Assembly: GCA_030737835.1 (NCBI GenBank)
Contig: CM060855.1
Location: 7,169,786-7,233,785, forward strand
From: Acorus gramineus
Taxonomy: Eukaryota; Streptophyta; Magnoliopsida; Acorales; Acoraceae
Direction of reading: 5' to 3'
DNA: 64,000 nt
The notes under the pieces were generated by a model. The model had not been told where the DNA came from. It searched no databases and was given only the letters and a program-made list of their open reading frames with translations. Positions 47,741 through 57,748 of the stretch are shown piece after piece. Positions within the stretch are counted from its first letter, which is position 1. Each line of letters begins with the position of its first letter. Position numbers and translations under genes: made by a program.

Positions 47741-47959
47741 ATGGCCCAACAAACAGTTGATGTGACAAAAGATATTGAACAATTATATCAAGAGTATCTT
47801 AACAAGTTACAGTCGAGATATTTGGTGTCCCAATTAAAGTGCAATCAAATAGATGCATCGAATAGCAATAACTGGAATCTGAAGAAGCGTGTTGTGCTGA
47901 AACAAGTTCCTGGAAAACAAGACTTTGATAAGAAGACAGTAAAACATTTCAAACTTTGA
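47741..47959 (+). CDS. unrecognised small ORF, 72 codons
   Basis: ATG at 47741 follows a possible acceptor (tacag). The peptide starts MAQQTVDVTKDIEQLYQEYL, is predicted helical at first, then basic and polar, ending KTVKHFKL. A short upstream segment at about 47231-47252 encodes MAQQPGQ before a donor, so a two-exon gene is possible, but the repeat of MAQQ may be chance. I recognise no family. It may be a gene fragment. Confidence 0.2.
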   Translation: MAQQTVDVTKDIEQLYQEYLNKLQSRYLVSQLKCNQIDASNSNNWNLKKRVVLKQVPGKQDFDKKTVKHFKL

Positions 47960-49729
47960 TTGTAGAAATATCGACATGGGGGCCAACACATTTCAGAGGT
48001 TGAATTTGACCTGTTTAGTTGATTCAAGCCAATTCCGTTTTTAGCAGTGTCACAAATTCCAGTTTTTCTCTTCTTATTCCCTGATGTTGTTGTGCCTTCA
48101 TCATGACATGTTGACAGACTTGACGCAAAGTGCCAAAGAATATGTTGGAGGAACTTTGACCACAGCAAGTCATTTGCAGCGCTCAATTAACTTTTCTACA
48201 TCTATATTTAGAATCTATGCTGATTTCCAAATTCAAACTGTTTTGATAAGATTGCTAGACCATAGAGGTAATAAGTGTTATAAATACAATATTTCAAGCC
48301 TATCAAGATTCCAGACCCAATAAAAGGGGGGGCTGTGTGGAGATGCTTGACTTTTTTTTGGTGTTACAGTGATACTATTTTCTTTTAATTTCTATCTATT
48401 AATTATTTACTTGCGTATAGGAAAATTGAACACTCAATCCTTAATCCTCTGAGACCCAGCATACTGAATTAACACACGACTGCTAAAAGACATCAGAATA
48501 TTTATAGCTGTTGATTCAGTCAACAATATTGACCAAATACCTGCAAGATAAGAAATCAAATTTATCTGGCTCATGATTTGGACTTCAATTCGAATTTTGC
48601 ACTATTTTAGAACTGAAGATTGGATGTTCCCATGGTGAAAGGATATTTATGCATCTTCAATTCAATCTACCTTTCAATTGCATGATGTTCAATGCATTTA
48701 AGAACTACGCTATAGCAGTAATAAGTTAAGTAAAATTTAATAGTTTTAGGTTTCCAGAAGCCCTTTGAAATCTAGAAGCCCTACATTCAACTGGTCATCC
48801 ATACAACAGACAGTGACAGAACTTTGTCTGCTCTTGCTGCCAACTGCCACAAGACTGTCATTAATGTGTAAGCCAGTTGACCACTGGGACACTAGTTGCC
48901 ACCTCCCTCTGTAAAATGAAACTCATGTGGTTTTTACCAGAACCAAAATCCCAAACAAGAGAGCTTCAGATCAATTGGCTTTAATTGAAATATATATAAT
49001 TCTCTTCAGATCAAATGGATATATTTGAAATATAACCCTCTTAAAGACCCCGAATCCTTCTTTCTTTGGTAAATGTTCAGCCAGATCACCCACAGTCATT
49101 CCTCATTGCCCATATAATTCAGACATATTTTGAGGTAAATAGGCAGTTGGGCACCTAATGATTTCTTCTTTATCGACTCTACGAGTCACCTAAAAATTTT
49201 ACAAATACACTTTACAGATGTGCAATATGAATCCATTGGCCGTATCATGTCATCCTAATAACATTTACGGAATCTAAGCTTATATCATAAGGTAGATGTA
49301 ATGTATCAAAAAGATTGCATCCTTGCTTCTACTAGTGTGTGTGTGTGTGTGTGTTAGTGTTAATACAATTCGAAAGTGACACTAGAGCTACTCATCCATT
49401 AATCCAATAAACAAGAAATTTGAACACCAAAAAACCCGAATCTAACTCACCAGATATTGGAAGAAATGACAAGAACAATACCTATATGGACATTGTTAAC
49501 CCACAACATGGGTTGTAATGAATCAAAGAAGAAATATAGAAAAACAAGGAAAAAAAAAACACTGATTTGCTTACAGAGGGAAACAATCAGGTCGATTCTA
49601 CACTGCCGATTCAACTCCTCTCCTTAATTCCCCTGTTGTCGTAGACAATCAACCACGGTCCGTCCCCTCAAAAATTTAAAGAATCATATCATCTAAAAAA
49701 AAAAAAAAACATTGTGTTATCATATAAGA
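47960..49729. other. EXO70D 3' side, non-coding
   Basis: No protein exon is recognised. On the minus strand a consensus donor (CTCT|GTAAGC, complement of 49569-49578) lies about 155 nt after the EXO70D stop, so its 3' UTR is probably spliced. A TG microsatellite is present at about 49336-49353. Confidence 0.4.
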
Positions 49730-51631
49730 CTAATGAGATCTCCTCCTGCTGAGCAGAGAAGGTGAAGTCCCCTCAAAGAAGTCCGAAAGAGCGGCCTCCA
49801 AGTCCTCCACCGAGTATTTGATGTACGCCTCCGGGTGCCTCCCACTCTCAATATGGTGCCGGAACCGCCCCAAGAAGGACCGGTAAGCCGGCAAGAGCCT
49901 CTCCATGATCGAAATCCGAAGCTCCTCCTTCAGCTGGACATCCGGCACCACCCACCCGGACTGCACCCGGTGCGCCTCCTCGAACGCCGCATTGAACGAC
50001 TTGAACCTCTCCCTGAGGACAGACCTCGAGATGCCGCTCGAGAAGCTCCCGCTAACATGGATCCCCTCGTCCCTCAGGCAGTGCAGGATCCTCACCCACG
50101 CCGCCCGCTGGTACATCGTCGCGGACTGCCTGTACCTCCCCGTGAGCCTCCTCAGATAGCCATCCCCGATCAGCCCCCGAAGCTCCGGCGAGTCCCTGAT
50201 CTTGTTCACTATGTAGTGCACGTTGTTCATGATCGACAGGTGCCCCAGCGAGGGGTCCGGGTAGTGGCTGGCCTTGTTTTCGAGATTGGTTTGGAGGGTC
50301 GCGATGATGTACACGAGATGGGCGGCGAGGGGCGGGCGCTGGTGGTCCAAATCATCGTCTGGGTCCGCCGAATTGGCGGCCGCGATGGTCGGACCGGTTA
50401 GGATGAGATCGAAGAGGGTCTGCTTGTAGTCGGAGATGAGGCTGATGTAGTTCATGACGTAGCGGGTGAGCGGATGGAGCGTCCCGTTGGGGACCGGGTT
50501 CGACGACTCCTGGTCCACCGCGTTCTCGAACTCGGCGAGTATGCCTCGGACCGCCTCCGCCAGCCTCGCCAGCGTCTCGGCCGCTTGCGTCCTCACGGAC
50601 TCGGTTGAGGGCGTGTCAAAGACGGCGGAGATGTCGGGGAGGAGCCCGGAGAGGGAATCGTGGAGGTCGAGCACCTTGAAGAGCTTCTCCGTCGACCGCC
50701 TCCCGATGCTCACCGTCTCCGCGAAGCCGAACAGCTGGTTCGCGGGGCCGCGCGCGGTCTCCGAGAAGGCGGCGTCCTCCGTCGATGAGGCGGAGCCGGC
50801 GAAGAGGAGGCTCGCGAGGCGGCGTTCGGCGGCGAAGACGAGGCGGACGGCGGGCGGGGCCGCGCGGATCCAGCGACGGATGCGGCGCTCGAGCTCGGAC
50901 CAGTCGAGGCGGTGGTAGTCGGCGATGCTGAGGCGTTCCGGGCCGATGAGGGCCCGGAGGGCGGATTCGGTGGCCGGGCGGCGGGTGGCGGTGTAGGCCT
51001 GGACGAGCTCGCGGTGGTAGCCGGCAGAGGACATCCGCTCGGTGATGGACCGGAGGTCAGCGATCGCGTCGGGGGGTAGGACGTCGATATCTCTCAAGCT
51101 GCTCGCCGATCTATAAACATCCACCCCCGGCTCTTGCTCCTCCTCCTCCTCCTCTTGTTCTTGATCCCCGCCATCGTCGTCGTCGCCACGTCCGCCTCTT
51201 CGGCTGCTTCCGGCGCCGACATGGAAGCTACAGGTGCCGGAGCTAGAGAGGGAGAGAGAGTTGAAGCTGAGGCTGAGATCGGAGGAGTCGAGCTCGAGCT
51301 CGATCGGTACCGACTGGTTGACCAAGATGTGCCTGAACTCGTCCTCAAGCCTCGCCATCGCAACCTGCATCGCAGCCGTCCGTTTTCTCGGACTCCCAGA
51401 CGCGGAGGACTCCAAAGACCGTCGGATCAAGTCCACCGCCCGGAGGTAGCGGTCGGCGTCGGTGCGGTGATCCCCGTCGAAGATCATGCGGTGGTTGTGG
51501 TTGTGGTTGTGGTTGTGGTTGTGGTGGTGGTGGTGATGGTCGTCGGTGGAGGAAGCGGTGGTCGGGTCCCACCGCATGATCAGGTCCTCGGCGGCTAGGA
51601 GGTCATCAGAGCCGTTGATCTGTTGTTCCAT
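49730..51631 (-). CDS. EXO70D: exocyst subunit EXO70, D-type
   Basis: Plant EXO70 tethers secretory or autophagy-related vesicles at target membranes as part of, or apart from, the octameric exocyst. One intronless exon encodes 633 aa from MEQQINGSDDLL. The N-terminus has LLAAEDLIMRWDPTT followed by a His/Asn repeat encoded by a (CAC/AAC)n tract, then RYLRAVDLIRRSLES and AMQVAMARLEDEFRHIL, the conserved EXO70 N-helix. Ser- and Glu-rich linkers follow. The Exo70 C-terminal rod spans about 230-620 (IADLRSITERMSSAGYHRELVQ, YVMNYISLISDYK, VHYIVNKIRDS, YIKYSVEDLEAALSDFFEG). D-type is chosen from the LIMRWD-type N-terminus and the PRK/TMEM87 neighbours. An in-frame ATG at 51766 would add 45 basic residues but lies across A-rich leader sequence. 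The coding region is very GC-rich. Confidence 0.92.
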   Translation of the reverse strand: MEQQINGSDDLLAAEDLIMRWDPTTASSTDDHHHHHHNHNHNHNHNHRMIFDGDHRTDADRYLRAVDLIRRSLESSASGSPRKRTAAMQVAMARLEDEFRHILVNQSVPIELELDSSDLSLSFNSLSLSSSGTCSFHVGAGSSRRGGRGDDDDGGDQEQEEEEEEQEPGVDVYRSASSLRDIDVLPPDAIADLRSITERMSSAGYHRELVQAYTATRRPATESALRALIGPERLSIADYHRLDWSELERRIRRWIRAAPPAVRLVFAAERRLASLLFAGSASSTEDAAFSETARGPANQLFGFAETVSIGRRSTEKLFKVLDLHDSLSGLLPDISAVFDTPSTESVRTQAAETLARLAEAVRGILAEFENAVDQESSNPVPNGTLHPLTRYVMNYISLISDYKQTLFDLILTGPTIAAANSADPDDDLDHQRPPLAAHLVYIIATLQTNLENKASHYPDPSLGHLSIMNNVHYIVNKIRDSPELRGLIGDGYLRRLTGRYRQSATMYQRAAWVRILHCLRDEGIHVSGSFSSGISRSVLRERFKSFNAAFEEAHRVQSGWVVPDVQLKEELRISIMERLLPAYRSFLGRFRHHIESGRHPEAYIKYSVEDLEAALSDFFEGTSPSLLSRRRSH

Positions 51632-52404
51632 TTTTTTTTTATTTTTTTTTTTATTTGTTCTTGCGGGGAGGGCGGAGTCGTCGCTTGGGAAATGAAAGAG
51701 ACGAGAGGGTGTTGTGGGGGGGGTGTGGAGAGAGATTTTGTTTTTTCGGAGTTTTTGTCTGGACATGCTGTGTGCGGTTCTTGACTTTTGACTTGGGTTT
51801 TAATGAATAGTGCTCTCTAATCACCGCCGTCCGATGAAGATCGGATGAGTGAAACGTAGTGGGACTACAGGGATCTCGGCCGTTTGATTCTGATTAGACA
51901 AGAGTGCTTTGTTATCTGAGTGCACCAGGTGACACGAAGCGGGAGAAAGGACAGGTTGTTTTGATTTGTTTGTTTGCTACGGTGATTTGGACAGATACGC
52001 ACCGTACATTCTGCATCAGATGGCTCAAGTTTCTTCATCCCAGGCCCATAACTTCACCGATCGGATGGCTGAGATTGAAAACAGATGAGAGGGTACAACG
52101 GCGATAATATAGGCTCGGTAGTGGGAGCGATTAGAGGAAACACGCGTCACCGTATGATTGGGTTCAACATGGTCTCTGGAATCGTCCGCCGGCGGAAGGT
52201 CCGGAATAAGCGGACCCCTTTAAATGGGCCTGATGGGCTGGGCCAACACCTCCCAACCCGAAGAAGCCGAAGCCCATCGAGGACTATCCAAGGCGGGCTG
52301 TTGACTCCGTCAAACCAAACCCAGTCTCTTCCCGCCAGAGTCTTATTTTTAGAGACTCTCCAGCTCACAAACCCCCCCCTCCCAAAGACCCTCCCACAAC
52401 TGCT
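51632..52404. promoter_or_regulatory. shared upstream region of divergent EXO70D and PRK-like genes
   Basis: The two start codons lie 773 bp apart and face away from each other, so one interval must hold both promoters. A-rich leader sequence is seen on the EXO70D side and a pyrimidine-rich, CCCCCCCTCCC leader before the LRR start. No single core element is decisive. Confidence 0.45.
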
Positions 52405-53391
52405 ATGGAAACCAAAAAAACCAAAGACCCTACAATGTCATCCATGGCCGCGGTGCTCGCCGTCGTCTTTATCGCCTCCCTATCCCTCCCGACCCACCTC
52501 CATGCGCAAGAGTCCCTCCCCCCGGCCTTAGCCGACAAGATCGGCCTCGACTTCTTCAGGACCGGCCTCAACCCGACAAAGTCCGATCGCATCCTCCCCT
52601 CCTGGGTCCCCCCCAAAGCCACCCCCTGCCGCGATTACGCCGGCATCGTCTGCAACCACGACAGCATCGTCACAGGCATCCACCTCTCCAACGCGGACCT
52701 CGCCGGCTACATCAACGTCCCCTTCGCGCTCTCCCACCTGAGCCGCCTCGACACGCTCGACGTCTCCCACAATCGGATCGCCGGACCCATCCCAGACTTC
52801 TCCCCAATCCTGACGCTGCAGGTGCTCAACCTCTCATACAATGGCTTCTCCGGGTCGATCCCCGATGACTACTTCTCGGGCGTGAAGACTCTAAAGGTGA
52901 TTTGGCTCTCGTACAACAGGTTCACAGGGGAGATACCGAGCTCACTATCGGAGCTTGACGGGCTCACGGAGCTGCGACTGGAGGGGAACAAGTTCTCGGG
53001 GAAGATCCCGGCAAGCATTGCGAGTCCCACATTGAAGTCTTTCAATGTGTCGCATAATTCGCTCACAGGGAAGGTGCCGGAGGGGCTGGAGAAGTTCAAG
53101 GCGAGTGCTTTTGAGGGGAATAAAGGGTTGAGTGGGGAGTTTGGGAAGACGGGGAAGGCGGTGGAGGCGGCGGTTGTGGAAGAGGAGAAGAAGAAGAAGG
53201 AGGAGGAGGAGGGTTCGTGGGGGTTGCCGGTGGCGCTGGGGATGGGGGTGATCATCGTTGGGTTGGTGGCGTTGCTGGTGATTGTGAGGCGGATTAAGGC
53301 GGCAAGGACCTTCAGTAGCCTCAACTCTGAGAATCATCAGGAGGGGACGGGGTCTGCTGCCGTGCGTCAGCAGAACAGCGCCTACGCCTGA
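52405..53391 (+). CDS. PRK-like LRR membrane protein without a kinase domain
   Basis: Single-exon ORF of 328 aa resembling the extracellular half of pollen receptor-like kinases. Signal peptide about 12-35 (AAVLAVVFIASLSL); N-terminal LRR cap with CRDYAGIVC (75-83); about five or six LRRs from 87 to 225 (LDVSHNRIAGPIP, LNLSYNGFSGSIP, IWLSYNRFTGEIP, LRLEGNKFSGKIP, FNVSHNSLTGKVP); ASAFEGNKGLSG, the typical PRK end-of-LRR motif; a Lys/Glu-rich juxtamembrane stretch; one TM helix about 274-294; then only 34 cytosolic residues ending QQNSAYA and a stop. No kinase sequence follows downstream. It sits head-to-head with EXO70D as the kinase-bearing PRK does in Arabidopsis (from memory), so loss of the kinase here is likely. 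Whether the short form is functional is unknown. Confidence 0.88.
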   Translation: METKKTKDPTMSSMAAVLAVVFIASLSLPTHLHAQESLPPALADKIGLDFFRTGLNPTKSDRILPSWVPPKATPCRDYAGIVCNHDSIVTGIHLSNADLAGYINVPFALSHLSRLDTLDVSHNRIAGPIPDFSPILTLQVLNLSYNGFSGSIPDDYFSGVKTLKVIWLSYNRFTGEIPSSLSELDGLTELRLEGNKFSGKIPASIASPTLKSFNVSHNSLTGKVPEGLEKFKASAFEGNKGLSGEFGKTGKAVEAAVVEEEKKKKEEEEGSWGLPVALGMGVIIVGLVALLVIVRRIKAARTFSSLNSENHQEGTGSAAVRQQNSAYA

Positions 53392-54224
53392 AAGAGAGAG
53401 AGACAGAGAAACAGTGTGTGCAAAGAACAGAGTATGGTGTATCTTCTCATGCAGCAACAATTAAACAAAGTACAAATTTTCAATGGTTTTTTTTTTATAA
53501 TCTACTAATAACAATCCCTTGAATGAGTTTCTGAAGAGGGGTTTCTGTTCCAATGGTCTGTTGATCTGTATTACTGTATAGGTTGTGGACTTCTTCCAGG
53601 CTGACATACAAAGTTTTCAGTTATCCTTTATTTTTTGTCAAAAGAATATATTTCATTAGACAAAATATACACAGTGATATACCTTCTACAAAAAATTCAA
53701 AATGTGTTGGTATTGCCAAAGTGGATTAACTGTAACATTTTCCAATTTAAAACTACCCAGGTAAAGATCGGGGCCTGAAGTGTGGGCGAGCACATTCTAA
53801 AAAACTCTTTTCATGATACCTTGGACGGAGAACATTCATGTGTGGCCCGAATACTGTTCCTTTTATTTTTCAAGATATCAGCAACTACAAACTGCAATAG
53901 GTGACCTATATCCCATAATGAATGTATAAAAAAGGGAGACAGGAAGACTAAAACAATAAATGAAACTGTTTGTATCACCATATAACATCTTGAACTGACT
54001 TCTGAAGATCGAATGCGTCTTTGATCCAACTGTTCAAGAATTTGCAACAAAATTCTGGCAATTATTAATTTCCATCATAAAATATATCATACATGGTTTG
54101 CACCTGACTGATAGGCGATATGAACTCTTTCTCAGAGAAAATGCTAATGGACAAGCAAATTGAACTGAATACAATCAGTGCTTGAAAGTGTACTTATGTC
54201 AGAATGGAGCATGAAAGATTAATA
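53392..54224. other. 3' UTR and intergenic, no gene seen
   Basis: Follows the stop of the LRR gene with a GA-rich start (GAGAGAGAGACAGAG) and AT-rich sequence. No kinase-like coding sequence is visible in any frame here. Confidence 0.5.
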
Positions 54225-55890
54225 GTATACCGATTTGGCTAAAACTCCCTGATCTTCCTCCCCACTTATGGATGCCTAGTTGTTTGAGCAAAATTGTCTG
54301 TGTTCTTGGCACTCCACTTTACATGGACTCGGCAACCTTAAACTACAGTAGAATAACCAACGCAAGAGCTTGTGTAGAATCTCAGGCAGTGACACAGTTG
54401 ACAGAATCTGTATCAGTAGTCAACTCAAAAGGAGATTAGGAGATATTTCAGGTTGCTTATAATCGGACACCTCAAGCATGTGACCATTGTCAAATCTTTG
54501 GTCATGATTCCCAAAATGACCTGTACTGGTAATTTCAGCAATTCCTATTTCATTAACTACTAATGTATCTTCAGATAGGAATACATCAACTTTTTTGAAC
54601 TATACTCATCAGAGAGTGCAGATACAAGGAAAGAGCAAAGTGGTTTATCGGCGAAAATGTTCTGTTTCAAATTTCAAAGGCAGTAATATTAGTAGTCCTC
54701 ATTCAATCAGCTACACAATCAGAAGCAATGAACCGGTCAAAAAATGAAAGGGCTACAGATCCAGATTCTAATGAAGCAAATAAGTTACAGCAACAGACTG
54801 CATCTCTACTTGTTCAGAAGAATCAGAACACAGGTAGTACAGAAAATCCTCAGCCATTAGATATAATTTCTACCTCAGAGAAACTATATCAATCGTAGTA
54901 AAAAGTTCTGAATAGAGAGATCTGCAGTACAGAAAGGATAAAACAGAGAGGTTTGAGTTGAAATTCTGAAGGCAATAAAGGCAGTAAAGAGCTAAACAGA
55001 AGAAAATTAGAGGAATAGCAATCTCATTTAATAATTCTTTTCAACCATTATTAACAGGTGAAGATGAGATATCACTTCAGACAGAAGTAATTACTATCAA
55101 ACAGATACATAGTTCCAGTTTAGATATGGATGCTATTATCTCAAAGATTTTTTGCAGTCACAGATCCAGAAAGTGAGATTTCTCAGGCCACAAAACAAAT
55201 AATGAAAGATTCTTGTCAGACCCAATTTCAAAAGACACCATACAACAGGCTGGTAAAATCCAACGCAAAGCCTAAAAGGCTTCTATATCCTTCTTAATTT
55301 TGTTTTTATGGATTGCTTATTTTGGAATGTAAGAGGCCTCAATAATCACTTAAAGCAATTGGACATTTCCAATTTTCTGAATAAAAATGGTACTCCTTTT
55401 GTTGCCTAAGTAAAGATCAATCTCAGAATTCAAAAATAATTGAAAGAAGACTGTTTAGGAATAGACACCATCAGTAAAGGCACTGGTTGAGTGATGTGGG
55501 AAGTTTTGGCATAAGATATTATACCAGTTCAACACTCTGATCAAATGTTGCATTGTTATATAAATATTAAGTTACTGCACCAGAATTGCAATAATACAGT
55601 GGTACATGCTTCTAACTAACCCTCAGATAGAATTTCTATTTGAGATCAACAGATTGACACCCCCCCCCCCCCCTCCCCCCATTTTCAATTCTATGGATAG
55701 TGGGATGCGGTCTCAATGAAATCAGGACTTCTGCAAAGAAGAAAGGAGGAAGGTCTCTTAAGGCTTAAATATTGGAACTCTTTAATAATTGCATTGAAAA
55801 ACGCTATCTGAAGGATCTTCATTCCATTGGCATTTTACTTTCATGGAGCACCTTTGCTAGAACAACGGCGTCGCAGGAAGATGGCACATT
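54225..55890 (+). mobile_element. LINE remnant: ORF1 (DUF4283/zinc knuckle) and endonuclease
   Basis: Broken frames retain ORF1 signatures: KLPDLPPHLWMPSCLSKI then LGTPLYMDSATL (DUF4283 type) at about 54238-54350, and QACDHCQIFGHDS, a decayed zinc knuckle, at about 54470-54515. ORF2 begins at 55308 as MDCLFWNVRGLNNHLKQ, the classical start of the plant LINE AP-endonuclease, with a stop at 55407. Later pieces include a WxV..V..HSDQMLHCYI segment near 55500 and FNNCIEKRYLKDLHSIGILLSW near 55780-55845. Stops and frameshifts throughout mean it is inactive. Reverse transcriptase is absent here, so the copy is truncated or interrupted. A C14 tract lies at 55660-55673. Confidence 0.8.
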
Positions 55891-55899
55891 GTAGAAGCT

Positions 55900-56060
55900 A
55901 ATAACAAAAAATTAGAGTACTGCTCAACTCTGTCAAATGATGATCTATTCATTGGACAGAGTTGAGCACTACTATATAATGGTGAGCAGTGAGCAGTACT
56001 GCTAAACATTTCAATTTATATTTGCTCAACTCTGTCCAATGAACAGATCATCCCCAAAAA
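55900..56060. repeat. hairpin-forming TGCTCAACTCTGTCC repeats
   Basis: TGCTCAACTCTGTC occurs three times in about 120 bp: forward near 55920, inverted near 55956-55970, and forward near 56024-56041, each next to AATGA..GATC. The first two make a hairpin with a short loop. It directly follows the LINE fragment. Sequence to 56290 ends with a further inverted phrase (ATAAATTGAAATGTTGAGCAAATA). The origin is unknown. Confidence 0.5.
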
Positions 56061-57011
56061 TTATACAGTAACCCCCAAGGTTTACTTTGATCCCTTGACC
56101 TTGTTTACGAAGAGGGGTGCTTGCCGACTTAACCAAAGCTCGGTTCGCCAGATCATCATGACTATGAATACTTTGCTCTTCACAAGAAACATATAAACTT
56201 CACCACTCGGTTGTAATAGCTAATGGAGGCCTTGCTTACATTTACCAACACTTCATCTAATCCCATATAAATTGAAATGTTGAGCAAATATATTATATAA
56301 CCAATGTGCACTAAGCAGAGAGCTCAACCAGGCACATAAGCCTCCACAAGGCAACATGTAGCCCAGAGAAACCAAGCATAAACCTCTGAGTTTTTTTCAA
56401 AAAAATATATATATATTTAACACTCACAACATTATAGAAACTGAGAAAAAAATCAGTGGCACTAAAATGTACATTCATGGAGTAAACTGCCATTAGTTCA
56501 GCAGGTAAGGCAGAAGGCCTTGAACGACATGATCATAGCAAACATTCAATTCCAAGTCCAAATTCGTGGCTCAATATATGTGAAGTCCTAAAAATTCTTA
56601 TTTGCCAAAAGAAAAGCCAAGAGAGAATTGGAAAGTGAATGCAAGACTCTAGAACAGTGAGAATTCTGGCCATTTTACTGCCTATGAGAACCGATCCTTC
56701 ACCAAAAACAACAAATTGAAGAGAGAACATAAAGATTAACATTGGCAGATACTTTTATAGAGTAAACAATTTCAAATTTTAATAACTATTCCCACAATAT
56801 ACCAAATCATAACTCTCCCAAATCTTAGCTTCCAAAATCAAATTCCCTCCCACAATTTCATCACATTTCAACAAATCTAACAAATTCAACTAATAAAAGT
56901 AACAAATCACAAAATAGGTTCATTTTGAATCCAAAAAATAAAATAATATATATAAAACTAAAGAATGACCTCAATAAAGCACTTTCTTTGGGAGGAAAAA
57001 ACCCAATTATG

Positions 57012-57166
57012 GATGGCTAGATTCCAATGTCCTTTGCACCCAAGTCATCACCAATTCCGCCCAGTCCAAGCCCCTACCACAAAAAAAATTGATAAATCCA
57101 CATTTACTAAAACAAAAAAAACCTGTATAGTCTTGGGAGAAAAAAAAGGTGGGGAACTCACGACAT
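57012..57166 (-). CDS. possible two-exon microprotein
   Basis: On the minus strand a leader-like segment ends in CAACATGTC and a strong donor (gtgagt, near 57160). After a short intron a strong acceptor (ttgtggtag, near 57072) allows ATG TC-G joining to an ORF of 23 codons, MSGLDWAELVMTWVQRTLES and three more residues before TAA. The splice signals are good, but the peptide is tiny and unrecognised, and the pieces could equally be non-coding exons. Confidence 0.2.
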
Positions 57167-57748
57167 GTTGAAGTGAAACACTGAGAACCTGAGACTGCCC
57201 TTCTTCGAATTCTCTGAATCTTCTCCTTTAGTAGTTCTATTCCACCACTGTTTCAGCTGTTGTAGGGCATTGTTGTTGCTGTTGTTGCAGGGTAATATCT
57301 GATTTGCCCTGTTTTATATCAAGAATTGGATAACGGAGAAGGAGGGAGAGAAGGAGACCCAACAGACAAGGTTCAGCAGGAGACGAATCGCCAATTGTAA
57401 CACATTTCAAGGAGTGACAAATGAAGTGTATGAGTTGAGCGTGTGTGTTTTTCATTCTGAACATTCATAACATTATTCAGACAAATATAGCATCTTTCAA
57501 TAACTCAACCAACAAATGTTTCAATAATCATGAAAATAAATAAACAAATGTCTCCAAACTCGTGAAAATAAATATATAAAAAAACCGCTTCAATTCACAT
57601 GGCATACCAGTCGTTAAAAAAATTACAAAATTCAAGGGAAAAAGACAAATATAAGAACATCATTTCCACCCATATGAATGAGAAGCACAAGACTCAGGTT
57701 GGACACCAAGATTCAGCATTTTTCAGTTGTCAGTTGGAAATTGAAAGA

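Noticed and set aside
49835-51598. Long plus-strand frames opposite EXO70D
   Set aside because: Shadows of the GC-rich EXO70D exon; no domain or splice support.
51632-51766. Upstream in-frame ATG extending EXO70D by 45 residues
   Set aside because: The extension is encoded by A-rich leader-like DNA with a Lys/Asn run and is unlike EXO70 N-termini; MEQQ at 51631 aligns with the family start.
52528-53460. Minus-strand frames opposite the LRR gene
   Set aside because: Shadows of the LRR coding sequence, Leu/Pro-rich without motifs.
57237-57464. Minus-strand 75-codon frame with a Gln repeat
   Set aside because: No domain, compositionally biased, and probably leader sequence of whatever transcript uses the donor near 57160.
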